A DNA stretch of 64,000 nucleotides from Streptomyces sp. H27-H5. GTDB taxonomy: Bacteria; Actinomycetota; Actinomycetes; Streptomycetales; Streptomycetaceae. Where the stretch lies: contig NZ_JAPNLK010000042.1 of assembly GCF_026627505.1 (NCBI RefSeq), positions 1 to 64,000 on the forward strand, given 5' to 3'. Shown piece after piece: positions 18,513 to 26,349 of this stretch (positions are counted from its first letter, which is position 1; the number at the start of each line of letters is the position of its first letter). Position numbers and translations under genes: made by a program. The notes beneath the pieces were generated by a model. It saw only the letters and a program-made list of their open reading frames with translations. It did no database searches and was not told where the DNA came from.

Positions 18513-18833
18513 TCACTCGGCGTCGGGACCGTAGACCTCGACCCTGTCCGAAACGCGCCTTACGTGGATGCAGTCACCCGGACATTCCTTCGCGGAGTCG
18601 ACCACGTCCCGCAGCAGTGTCAGAGGAACCGGAGTGGTCGCCCCCACGTCCTGCAGAAGCTCGTCCTCGGGGCTCTTCACGTACGCCAGACCATCGATGT
18701 CCAGCTCGAACACCTCCGGGGCGTACTGCACGCAGATGCCGTCCCCGGTGCAGAGGTCCTGGTCGATCCAGACCTCAAGCGACGCATCCGTCTCGCCGGC
18801 GCCGCCCTCGGGAGCCTCCTGCTGCACGGTCAT
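18513..18833 (-). CDS. Ferredoxin adjacent to the proteasome locus
   Basis: A 106-residue small ferredoxin. The ligand set is CTGDGIC followed by CPGDC, giving C-x5-C...C-x3-C, which points to a 3Fe-4S or modified 4Fe-4S cluster. The block APEVFELDIDGLAYVK is typical of actinomycete 3Fe-4S ferredoxins that serve cytochromes P450 and related oxidases. ATG 18833 has GCAGGAG. In-frame DNA upstream lacks ferredoxin similarity. It is divergent from arc across a 264-bp region. The redox partner is not encoded nearby. Confidence 0.85.
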   Translation of the reverse strand: MTVQQEAPEGGAGETDASLEVWIDQDLCTGDGICVQYAPEVFELDIDGLAYVKSPEDELLQDVGATTPVPLTLLRDVVDSAKECPGDCIHVRRVSDRVEVYGPDAE

Positions 18834-19004
18834 ATCTCCTGCCGTTCCCTGCACTGAGTGATCCATCCCGGTCGCATCTCGCAGCAAGTCGCGCGAGCCC
18901 TGACGGGTGTTGAACACTTCGACCTTACAACCGGCTGCTTTCCGATGCTGCTGGGTGGGTATTTCCTTGGCGTGAGGGAGTACGCAAGGGTGAAGATCGG
19001 ACAC

Positions 19005-19059
19005 ACCCCTACCGTCTTTGTGATCTAGGGGTTTCAATCACCACCAGCCCAGGTAGGGT
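19005..19059 (+). promoter_or_regulatory. Candidate arc promoter with upstream dyad
   Basis: An inverted repeat ACCCCTA (19005-19011) / TAGGGGT (19026-19032) abuts a -35-like TTTCAA (19032-19037). That hexamer is 16 bp from a -10 TAGGGT (19054-19059), and the arc start is at 19098. The position suggests regulator binding at the arc promoter. No factor can be named. Confidence 0.4.
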
Positions 19060-19097
19060 CAGGAAGCGTCCAGCTCCCCTTGGAGGAGGTGAGGACC

Positions 19098-20864
19098 GTG
19101 GCAGCCCACGACGACGACAACAACCGCGGCATCCGGCCCGGGCGAGGGTCTGATGACCCCGCCGGCCAGGTTGCCTATCTCGAGCAGGAAATCGCCGTCC
19201 TGCGACGAAAGCTCGCCGACTCTCCGCGGCACGCGAGGATTCTCGAAGAGCGGATCGTCGAGCTCCAGACGAATCTGGCAGGCGTATCCACGCAGAACGA
19301 ACGACTGGCGAATACCCTCCGTGAGGCCCGCGACCAGATTGTGGCCCTCAAAGAAGAAGTCGACCGGCTCGCCCAGCCGCCGGCCGGATTCGGTGTCTTC
19401 CTTCAGGCGAACGAGGACGGCACCGTCGACATCTTCACCGGAGGCCGAAAGCTTCGCGTGAACGTGAGCCCCAGCGTCGAACCGGAAGACCTCCGGCGCG
19501 GCCAGGAGGTCATGCTCAACGAAGCGCTCAACGTGGTCGAGGCCATGGAGTTCGAACGGGCCGGGGACATCGTCACCCTCAAGGAGATCCTCGAGGACGG
19601 CGAGCGCGCCCTGGTGGTCGGGCACACCGACGAGGAAAGGGTGGTGAGGCTCGCCGAGCCGCTCCTGGACATCACCATCCGACCCGGCGACGCCCTCCTG
19701 CTCGAACCCCGCTCCGGCTACGTCTACGAAGTGGTGCCGAAGAGCGAGGTCGAGGAACTCGTCCTCGAAGAGGTCCCGGACATCGACTACGACAAGATCG
19801 GCGGTCTGGGCGACCAGATCGAGCTGATCCGCGACGCCGTCGAGCTCCCGTACCTCCACCCCGACCTCTTCAAGGAACACGAACTGCGGCCCCCCAAGGG
19901 CATCCTGCTCTACGGGCCTCCCGGCTGCGGCAAGACGCTCATCGCCAAGGCCGTCGCCAACTCCCTTGCCAAGAAGGTCGCCGAGGTCACCGGCCAGCCC
20001 GCCGGGAAGTCCTACTTCCTGAACATCAAGGGCCCCGAACTCCTCAACAAGTACGTCGGCGAGACCGAGCGGCACATCCGCCTCGTCTTCCAACGTGCCC
20101 GGGAGAAGGCGAGCGAGGGCACCCCCGTCATCGTCTTCTTCGACGAGATGGAATCCCTCTTCCGCACCCGCGGATCCGGTGTCAGCTCGGACGTGGAGAA
20201 CACCATCGTCCCCCAGCTGCTCGCCGAGATCGACGGCGTGGAAGGCCTGGAGAACGTCATCGTCATCGGCGCCTCCAACCGCGAGGACATGATCGACCCG
20301 GCCATCCTGCGCCCCGGCCGTCTCGACGTGAAGATCAAGATCGAGCGTCCCGACGCCGAGGCCGCCAAGGACATCTTCGCGAAGTACCTCAAGGCCACCC
20401 TGCCCCTGCACACGGACGACCTGTCCGAACACCAGGACTCCAGGGCCGGCACCGTCCACAGCATGATCCAGACCGTCGTCGAGCAGATGTACGCCGAAAC
20501 CGAGGAGAACCGCTTCCTCGAGGTCACGTACGCCAACGGCGACAAGGAAGTCCTCTACTTCAAGGACTTCAACTCGGGCGCGATGATCCAGAACATCGTG
20601 GACCGTGCGAAGAAGATGGCCATCAAGGCCTTCCTCGAACACAAGCAGAAGGGCCTCCGGGTCTCCCACCTCCTCCAGGCCTGCGTGGACGAGTTCAAGG
20701 AGAACGAGGACCTCCCGAACACCACCAACCCCGACGACTGGGCCCGCATCTCCGGAAAGAAGGGCGAGCGGATCGTATTCATCCGCACGCTCGTCACCGG
20801 AAAGCAAGGCGCGGACACAGGACGTTCCATCGACACGGTGGCAAACACCGGTCAGTACCTCTGA
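19098..20864 (+). CDS. arc: Proteasome-associated AAA ATPase ARC (Mpa)
   Basis: A hexameric ring unfoldase that recognises Pup on tagged proteins and threads them into the 20S proteasome. The 588-residue protein has an N-terminal coiled coil (about 15-80) that binds Pup, two OB domains (about 90-230) and an AAA module. The AAA module has Walker A GPPGCGKT (273-280), Walker B VIVFFDEME and the arginine-finger region. The C-terminus ends GQYL, the Tyr-containing tail that docks into the 20S alpha ring. GTG 19098 follows GGAGGTG. A terminator follows, so dop and pup have separate promoters. Confidence 0.97.
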   Translation: MAAHDDDNNRGIRPGRGSDDPAGQVAYLEQEIAVLRRKLADSPRHARILEERIVELQTNLAGVSTQNERLANTLREARDQIVALKEEVDRLAQPPAGFGVFLQANEDGTVDIFTGGRKLRVNVSPSVEPEDLRRGQEVMLNEALNVVEAMEFERAGDIVTLKEILEDGERALVVGHTDEERVVRLAEPLLDITIRPGDALLLEPRSGYVYEVVPKSEVEELVLEEVPDIDYDKIGGLGDQIELIRDAVELPYLHPDLFKEHELRPPKGILLYGPPGCGKTLIAKAVANSLAKKVAEVTGQPAGKSYFLNIKGPELLNKYVGETERHIRLVFQRAREKASEGTPVIVFFDEMESLFRTRGSGVSSDVENTIVPQLLAEIDGVEGLENVIVIGASNREDMIDPAILRPGRLDVKIKIERPDAEAAKDIFAKYLKATLPLHTDDLSEHQDSRAGTVHSMIQTVVEQMYAETEENRFLEVTYANGDKEVLYFKDFNSGAMIQNIVDRAKKMAIKAFLEHKQKGLRVSHLLQACVDEFKENEDLPNTTNPDDWARISGKKGERIVFIRTLVTGKQGADTGRSIDTVANTGQYL

Positions 20865-20875
20865 CGAAGCGGGGC

Positions 20876-20909
20876 GGCTGCGGATGCCCGGCCAAGGGCA
20901 CCCGCAGCC
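20876..20909 (+). terminator. Terminator after arc
   Basis: An 8-bp stem (20876-20883 with 20902-20909), one mismatch and a further 5-bp stem (20885-20889 with 20896-20900) close a 6-base loop. T-rich sequence follows. A TAGGCT at 20995-21000 downstream may be the dop -10. Confidence 0.75.
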
Positions 20910-21116
20910 GACTGCTTTATGCCGACTGCTTTTCAGCCGGTGACAAGGCAAATTCAATGACTGAAATGATCTCCCCACCAGCGCGCAGTGGTTCTAGGCT
21001 CTTCCGTACCGCCGGTCGCGCAGTGCGGGGACGGGCACCGCACCAAACGCACCGGAGCACCAGCGGTACTTGAGCGCCGCTCCCGAACGGGAGCGCCGCC
21101 GGGCAAGGAGGGCCGC

Positions 21117-22628
21117 ATGACCGTACGGCGAGTAATGGGGATCGAGACGGAGTACGGGATCTCCGTCCCGGGGCACCCGAACGCCAATGCCATGCTCACC
21201 TCGTCCCAGATCGTCAACGCCTACGCGGCGGCGATGCACCGGGCGCGCCGCGCCCGCTGGGACTTCGAGGAGGAGAATCCGCTGCGGGACGCCCGCGGCT
21301 TCGACCTCGCCCGCGAGGCCGCCGACAACAGCCAGCTGACCGACGAGGACATCGGCCTCGCCAACGTCATCCTCACCAACGGCGCCCGGCTCTACGTCGA
21401 CCACGCGCACCCCGAGTACAGCTCCCCGGAGATCACCAATCCGCTCGACGCCGTGCTCTGGGACAAGGCCGGCGAACGGATCATGGCCGAGGCCGCCGAA
21501 CGGGCCGCACAGCTCCCCGGAGCCCAGCCGATCCACCTCTACAAGAACAACACCGACAACAAGGGCGCCTCCTACGGCACGCACGAGAACTACCTGATGA
21601 AGCGGGAGACCCCCTTCTCGGACATCGTGCGCCACCTCACCCCCTTCTTCGTCTCCCGGCAGGTCGTCACGGGCGCGGGACGCGTCGGCATCGGCCAGGA
21701 CGGCCGCGAGCACGGCTTCCAGATCAGCCAGCGCGCGGACTACTTCGAGGTCGAGGTCGGCCTGGAGACCACCCTCAAGCGGCCCATCATCAACACCCGC
21801 GACGAACCCCACTCCGACGCCGAGAAGTACCGCCGGCTCCACGTGATCATCGGCGACGCGAACCTGTCGGAGATCTCCACCTACCTCAAGCTCGGCACCA
21901 CCGCCCTGGTGCTGTCGATGATCGAGGACGGCTTCATCAACGTGGACCTGGCCGTGGACCAGCCGGTGCGCACGCTCCACCAGGTCTCCCACGACCCCGA
22001 CCTCGGCCACCTGATCACGCTGCGCAGCGGGCGGACACTGACCGCCGTGCAACTCCAGATGGAGTACTTCGAGCTGGCCAGGAAGTACGTGGACGAGCGT
22101 TTCGGCTCGGACGCGGACGAGCAGACCAAGGACGTCCTCGCTCGGTGGGAGGACGTACTGGGCCGGCTGGAGACGGACCCGATGAGCCTGTCCGGCGAGC
22201 TGGACTGGATCGCGAAGCGGGAGATCCTGGAGGGCTACCGCCGACGGGACAGCCTCGAATGGGACGCGGCCCGCCTGCACCTGGTGGACCTCCAGTACGC
22301 GGACGTACGGCCGGAGAAGGGCCTGTACAACCGTCTGGTGGCCCGCGGCAAGATGAAGCGCCTGGTGGACGAGACGGCCGTGGAACGGGCCGAGGGCAAG
22401 CCTCCGGAGGACACCCGGGCCTACTTCCGGGGCCGGTGTCTGGAGCAGTATGCCGACGACGTGGCCGCGGCCTCGTGGGACTCGGTGATCTTCGACCTGC
22501 CGGGTCACGACTCGCTCCAGCGGGTCCCCACCCTGGAGCCGCTGCGCGGCACCAGGGCCCATGTGAAGGAACTCCTGGACCGCTGCCGGACGGCGGAGGA
22601 ACTGGTGCGGGTGCTCTCGGGCCGCTGA
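21117..22628 (+). CDS. dop: Pup deamidase/depupylase Dop
   Basis: Converts Pup C-terminal Gln to Glu in species that need it, and removes Pup from tagged proteins. The 503-residue carboxylate-amine ligase fold has MGIETEYGIS at the N-terminus, NGARLYVDHAHPEYSSPE with the catalytic Asp, and HLYKNNTDNKGASYGTHENYL. The insertion between WDFEEENPLRDARGFDL and GLANVILTNGA is the Dop-loop absent from the paralogue PafA in this window. ATG 21117 follows AAGGAGG. Because Pup here already ends in Glu, depupylation is the likely main activity. Confidence 0.95.
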   Translation: MTVRRVMGIETEYGISVPGHPNANAMLTSSQIVNAYAAAMHRARRARWDFEEENPLRDARGFDLAREAADNSQLTDEDIGLANVILTNGARLYVDHAHPEYSSPEITNPLDAVLWDKAGERIMAEAAERAAQLPGAQPIHLYKNNTDNKGASYGTHENYLMKRETPFSDIVRHLTPFFVSRQVVTGAGRVGIGQDGREHGFQISQRADYFEVEVGLETTLKRPIINTRDEPHSDAEKYRRLHVIIGDANLSEISTYLKLGTTALVLSMIEDGFINVDLAVDQPVRTLHQVSHDPDLGHLITLRSGRTLTAVQLQMEYFELARKYVDERFGSDADEQTKDVLARWEDVLGRLETDPMSLSGELDWIAKREILEGYRRRDSLEWDAARLHLVDLQYADVRPEKGLYNRLVARGKMKRLVDETAVERAEGKPPEDTRAYFRGRCLEQYADDVAAASWDSVIFDLPGHDSLQRVPTLEPLRGTRAHVKELLDRCRTAEELVRVLSGR

Positions 22629-22648
22629 GGCCATTCCGGTACCGGGAA

Positions 22649-22666
22649 GGGGCCTGAAAAGGCCCC
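22649..22666 (+). terminator. Short GNRA-loop hairpin after dop
   Basis: A 7-bp GC stem (GGGGCCT/AGGCCCC) closed by a GAAA tetraloop lies 20 bp past the dop stop. It is probably a terminator or a 3'-end stabiliser. Confidence 0.5.
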
Positions 22667-22731
22667 GCCGAGGGAATCATGAAGTCACCCGGATGTTGTG
22701 AAAGTACCGGGACGAATGTCGGGGCCTCCTT

Positions 22732-22784
22732 GTAGGGTCCGACGTAGGGTCTGATCTTGAGAGATCCCGAATCCGGGGTCTCTC
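22732..22784 (+). promoter_or_regulatory. Pup leader: tandem TAGGGT repeats and a hairpin
   Basis: GTAGGGTCCGA (22732-22742) and GTAGGGTCTGA (22744-22754) form a 12-bp-period direct repeat, each containing a TAGGGT -10-like box. An 11-bp hairpin with an AATC loop and one G-U pair follows (22759-22769 with 22774-22784), 36 bp before the pup start. It could be two staggered promoters or an operator plus a leader structure. Confidence 0.4.
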
Positions 22785-22820
22785 GACATGAGCGTGCGAA
22801 CCGAGCGGGGTGAGGTAGAC

Positions 22821-23033
22821 ATGGCGACCAAGGACACCGGCGGCGGACAGCAGAAGGCGACGCGCTCGACCGAGGAGGTCGAGGAGGCGGCGGTCGAGGA
22901 ATCGACGGACCTCAAGGAGCGCCAGGAAAAGCTCTCCGACGACGTCGACTCGGTACTCGACGAGATTGACGATGTCCTCGAGGAGAATGCCGAGGATTTC
23001 GTTCGGAGTTTCGTACAAAAGGGCGGCGAATAG
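22821..23033 (+). CDS. pup: Prokaryotic ubiquitin-like protein Pup
   Basis: The intrinsically disordered 70-residue tag attached by PafA to lysines of target proteins. It has the acidic, coiled-coil-prone central stretch DLKERQEKLSDDVDSVLDEI and the C-terminal block ENAEDFVRSFVQKGGE. The last codon is GAA, so the protein is made with the reactive C-terminal glutamate and needs no deamidation. ATG 22821 follows GAGGTAGAC. It lies between dop and the proteasome subunit genes, with a decayed endonuclease gene next to it. Confidence 0.97.
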   Translation: MATKDTGGGQQKATRSTEEVEEAAVEESTDLKERQEKLSDDVDSVLDEIDDVLEENAEDFVRSFVQKGGE

Positions 23034-23070
23034 CCTTCGAATCCAAGGTGAACTCGCCAGTATTGGGGAC

Positions 23071-23558
23071 ATGTCCCAAGGGGCCAGGTGGTGTCGTGGC
23101 CGTGGCCGCGATGTACCGCTGAGTGGATTCGCTTCGGATCGCGATCGTGGAGACGGCCTTCAGTCGAGTTGTCGAAAGTGTGTGGCCGCACACGGGGCCA
23201 CACGCTGTCGGCGCCGTCAGGCCGTCATGGGCAAGGGCGTCAAGACAAGGCGTGTCGTGCCATCCAGGGCCGTGCGGGCCACCTGAAGCGTTCGTACGGA
23301 ATCACCGAGGCGCAGCGCGACGAGATGATCGCCTCTCAAGACGGGGTCTGCGTGATCTGCAGATCGGCTCCGGCCGAGCATGTGGATCACGATCATCAGA
23401 CGGGTAGGGTCCGAGGCGTGCTGTGCTTCAGCTGCAACGCGGCCTTGGGGCAGTTCAAGGATCGGCCGGACGTCACAAGGCGTGCAGCCGCTTACGTGGA
23501 AGGAAACCTGTGGAACCCAACACTCGTAGCACAGGGCGTCTACCGGCAGCCTTCCTGA
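23071..23558 (+). pseudogene. Decayed endonuclease VII (HNH/treble-clef) gene
   Basis: The gene is split over two frames. One frame (from ATG 23071 to about 23242) encodes a Zn-knuckle unit, GRDVPLSGFASDRDRGDGLQ...CRKC, with its first pair damaged (C-x2-R instead of C-x2-C). A second frame (from about 23244 to 23558) encodes KACRAIQGRAGHLKRSYG and the endonuclease VII core CVICRSAPAEHVDHDH...GVLCFSCNAALGQFKDRPD. As I know the family, a second Zn-knuckle unit of roughly 30-35 residues normally joins these. Its loss together with the frame change indicates a deletion. The 3' end overlaps prcB by 49 bp. The catalytic domain alone could still be translated from GTG 23178. Confidence 0.75.
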
Positions 23559-24349
23559 CGCCGGGGTCCTCGTCCTTCATGGACTTCCTCGGGGCGCACC
23601 AGCCCGAGATGCTGCCGGGGAACCGCAAGCTCCCCGACGGCGTCGTCGAGGCGCCGCACGGGACGACGATCGTCGCGACGACGTTCCCCGGCGGTGTGGT
23701 GCTCGCCGGTGACCGGCGGGCGACCATGGGGAACATGATCGCCCAGCGAGACATCGAGAAGGTGTTCCCGGCCGACGAGTACTCCGCGGTGGGCATCGCG
23801 GGTACGGCCGGCCTCGCCGTCGAGATGGTGAAGCTGTTCCAGCTGGAGCTGGAGCACTTCGAGAAGGTGGAGGGGACGACCCTCTCGCTGGAGGGCAAGG
23901 CGAACCGCCTGTCCACCATGATTCGCGGCAACCTCGGCATGGCGATGCAGGGGCTGGCCGTCGTGCCGCTCTTCGCGGGCTACGACGAGGTCAAGGAGAA
24001 GGGGCGGATCTTCTCCTACGACGTGACGGGCGGTCGCTCCGAGGAGCACGGGTTCGCCGCCACCGGATCCGGTTCGATCTTCGCTCGCGGGTCCATGAAG
24101 AAGCTGTACCGCCCCGACCTGACGGAGGAGCAGGCCACCACGCTGGTCGTGCAGGCGCTGTACGACGCGGCCGACGACGACTCGGCGACGGGTGGTCCGG
24201 ACCTCTACCGTCACATCTATCCCATTGTCACCGTCATCACCGATGAGGGCTTCCGCCGGCTGACCGACGACGAGTCGCAGGCGCTGGCCCGTTCCGTGAC
24301 CGACCGTCGGCTGGAGCAGCCCGACGGTCCGCGCGCCGCCCTGCTCTGA
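23510..24349 (+). CDS. prcB: 20S proteasome beta subunit PrcB
   Basis: The catalytic subunit of the core proteasome, 279 residues. A 51-residue propeptide (NTRSTGRLPAAFLTPGSSSF...) is removed autocatalytically at HG/TTIVATTFPGG to expose Thr52 as nucleophile. GDRRATMGNMI and GIAGTAGL are family blocks. The start is GTG 23510, supported by AAGGAA and by the propeptide starting there. This places it inside the end of the decayed endonuclease VII frame. prcA follows after 46 bp. Confidence 0.96.
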   Translation: MEPNTRSTGRLPAAFLTPGSSSFMDFLGAHQPEMLPGNRKLPDGVVEAPHGTTIVATTFPGGVVLAGDRRATMGNMIAQRDIEKVFPADEYSAVGIAGTAGLAVEMVKLFQLELEHFEKVEGTTLSLEGKANRLSTMIRGNLGMAMQGLAVVPLFAGYDEVKEKGRIFSYDVTGGRSEEHGFAATGSGSIFARGSMKKLYRPDLTEEQATTLVVQALYDAADDDSATGGPDLYRHIYPIVTVITDEGFRRLTDDESQALARSVTDRRLEQPDGPRAALL

Positions 24350-24395
24350 CCATCCGTCGTCTCTTAGGAGCCCAGAAGAAAGGGACGGTCAGCCG

Positions 24396-25160
24396 GTGTC
24401 GACTCCGTTCTATGTTTCACCTCAGCAGGCCATGGCCGACCGGGCGGAATACGCCCGGAAGGGCATCGCCCGCGGTCGCAGCCTGGTCGTGCTGCAATAC
24501 GCCGACGGCATCGTGTTCGTGGGGGAGAACCCGTCCCGCGCGCTGCACAAGTTCAGTGAGATCTACGACCGGATCGGCTTCGCGGCCGCCGGCAAGTACA
24601 ACGAGTACGAGAACCTGCGGATCGGTGGCGTGCGCTACGCGGATCTGCGCGGATACACCTATGACCGCGACGACGTGACGGCCCGTGGGCTCGCCAACGT
24701 CTACGCGCAGACGCTGGGCACCATCTTCTCCAGTGCGGGCGAGAAGCCGTACGAGGTGGAGCTGGTCGTGGCCGAGGTCGGTCCGACGGCCGCGGGTGAC
24801 CAGATCTATCGGTTGCCGCACGACGGTTCGATCGTGGACGAGCACGGCTCGGTCGCGGTCGGCGGCAGCGCGGAGCAGATCAGCACGTTCCTGGATCAGC
24901 GCCACCGGGACGGGATGACGCTGTCCGAGGCGTTGAAGCTGGCGGTGCAGGCGCTGTCGAGTCAGGCGAACGGCGCCGACAAGGCGATTCCGGCGGAGCG
25001 GCTGGAGGTCGCGGTGCTGGACCGTACGCGGGCGCAGCAGCGGAAGTTCAAGCGGATTCGTGGTCGGCAGTTGGCGCGGTTGTTGGAGGCTGACGTGCCG
25101 GCGGCGGCGCAGGCGGATGCCGTGTCGAACGACGAGGTGCCGGAGGACGACGCCGAGTAG
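24396..25160 (+). CDS. prcA: 20S proteasome alpha subunit PrcA
   Basis: The structural alpha subunit that forms the outer gate rings and docks the ARC tail, 254 residues. It starts GTG-STPFYVSPQQAMADRAEYARKG with the alpha-type N-terminal helix H0. No processed threonine is present. The C-terminal 25 residues are acidic (ending EDDAE) and extend beyond the fold. It is co-transcribed with prcB, with a bidirectional terminator just past the stop. Confidence 0.97.
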   Translation: MSTPFYVSPQQAMADRAEYARKGIARGRSLVVLQYADGIVFVGENPSRALHKFSEIYDRIGFAAAGKYNEYENLRIGGVRYADLRGYTYDRDDVTARGLANVYAQTLGTIFSSAGEKPYEVELVVAEVGPTAAGDQIYRLPHDGSIVDEHGSVAVGGSAEQISTFLDQRHRDGMTLSEALKLAVQALSSQANGADKAIPAERLEVAVLDRTRAQQRKFKRIRGRQLARLLEADVPAAAQADAVSNDEVPEDDAE

Positions 25161-25171
25161 GTCGTGTGTGT

Positions 25172-25214
25172 AAAGGGGCCCCGGTCTGCCGTTCGCGGTG
25201 GGTCGGGGCCCTTT
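25172..25214. terminator. Bidirectional terminator between prcA and the lacI-type gene
   Basis: An 11-bp stem with one bulged G (25172-25183 with 25204-25214) has A-runs on the left and T-runs on the right. It can therefore act in both directions for the convergent genes. Confidence 0.8.
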
Positions 25215-25219
25215 CGCGT

Positions 25220-26215
25220 TCAGGCGGGGGCGGGGCCGGTGGAGTCGCGGACGACGAGTTCGACGGGGATGTCGGGGGCGGACCAGGGTGTGCCGTCGAG
25301 GACGGCGAGGAGGGCGCTCATGCCCTGCTCGCCGACGCGTTCGGCGGGCAGGCGGACGGTGGTGAGTTCGGGTTCGACGGCGGTGGCCAGGGCCAGGTCG
25401 TCGAAGCCGGTGACGGAGAGGTCGTCGGGGACGCGCAGGCCGAGGCGGCGGGCGGCCTTGCAGGCGCCGGCGGCGAGGATGTCGTCGTCGCAGATGACGG
25501 CGGTGGGTCGGGGCCCGGGGGCCTCCAGGAGGGCTTCCATGGCGGTGCGGGCGCCGTGGACGGTGAGGGGGGCCCGGATGGTGCGCAGTTCGGTGGAGGG
25601 GCCCAGGAGGGCCGGCAGGGCCTTGGCGCGGATGTCGAAGGTCCAGGAGTCGACGGCGGAGGCGAGGTGGAGGAAGCGGCGGTGGCCGTGGTCGAGGAGG
25701 TGGGTGACGGCTTGGCGCATGCCGTCGGCCATGGCGAGGTTGACGTGGGCGGCGGCGGTGCCGGAGGTGGGGTCGCTGTCGAGCATGACGAGGGGGAGGC
25801 CTTCGCGGCCGAGGGCGTCGAGGGCGTCGGCGGCCATGGAGGAGGCGATGACTCCGTCGAGGGCGGCGCGGGCGGAGGCGAAGGGGTCGCGGGCGGGTCC
25901 GGTGCCGTCGGGGGAGGGGTAGAGGACGACGCCGAAGCCGTGCGCGGCGGCGACGCGGGCGGCGCCGGTGTAGACGCGGGCGAAGAACTCGTTGGTGAGG
26001 GCGGGGACGACGAGGAGGGCCGTGCGGGTGGAGCCGAGGCGGAGGTTGCGGGCGGCGAGGTTGGGGCGGTAGCCGAGGGCGGCGGCGCTCTCGCGGACGA
26101 GGTCGGCGGTGCGTTCGGAGACGCGGCCGCGCCATTTGTCGCCGAGGACGAGGGAGACGGTGGCCTGGGAGACCCCGGCGGCGGCGGCGACGTCCCGGCT
26201 GGTGGGTCTCGTCAC
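25220..26215 (-). CDS. LacI-family transcriptional regulator
   Basis: A 331-residue repressor. The N-terminal helix-turn-helix is TSRDVAAAAGVSQATVSLVLG (residues 5-25), followed by a hinge and a periplasmic-binding-protein-like effector domain (FARVYTGAARVAAAHGFG ... VTGFDDLALATAVEPELTTV). The GTG start places the HTH at the very N-terminus, as in the family. It is divergent from an MFS gene across 134 bp that carries a strong palindromic operator candidate. The effector is unknown. It interrupts the proteasome locus between prcA and pafA. Confidence 0.9.
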   Translation of the reverse strand: MTRPTSRDVAAAAGVSQATVSLVLGDKWRGRVSERTADLVRESAAALGYRPNLAARNLRLGSTRTALLVVPALTNEFFARVYTGAARVAAAHGFGVVLYPSPDGTGPARDPFASARAALDGVIASSMAADALDALGREGLPLVMLDSDPTSGTAAAHVNLAMADGMRQAVTHLLDHGHRRFLHLASAVDSWTFDIRAKALPALLGPSTELRTIRAPLTVHGARTAMEALLEAPGPRPTAVICDDDILAAGACKAARRLGLRVPDDLSVTGFDDLALATAVEPELTTVRLPAERVGEQGMSALLAVLDGTPWSAPDIPVELVVRDSTGPAPA

Positions 26216-26288
26216 AGGGGGCTCCCGACGTCGCAGGTCATGGGGGTGGGGGGTGGTTCGGCGGTGGACTCGCGGACTGGGGACATGG

Positions 26289-26316
26289 TACGTATGACGC
26301 GTCAAGTTATACGTAT
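26289..26316. promoter_or_regulatory. Candidate operator for the LacI-type regulator
   Basis: A perfect palindrome TGACGCGTCA (26295-26304) lies between two copies of TACGTAT (26289-26295 and 26310-26316). The copies start 21 bp apart, two helical turns. The site lies in the divergent lacI/MFS intergenic region. Central-CG palindromes are the normal operator type of this family. Confidence 0.6.
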
Positions 26317-26349
26317 TACCCCGGCTGGTCCGGGCAGGAGGGGGCGGAC

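Noticed and set aside
20994..22634. Minus-strand 546-residue open frame opposite dop
   Set aside because: It is the mirror of the dop codons, with low-complexity Val/Leu/Gly/Arg/Asp composition and no start signals.
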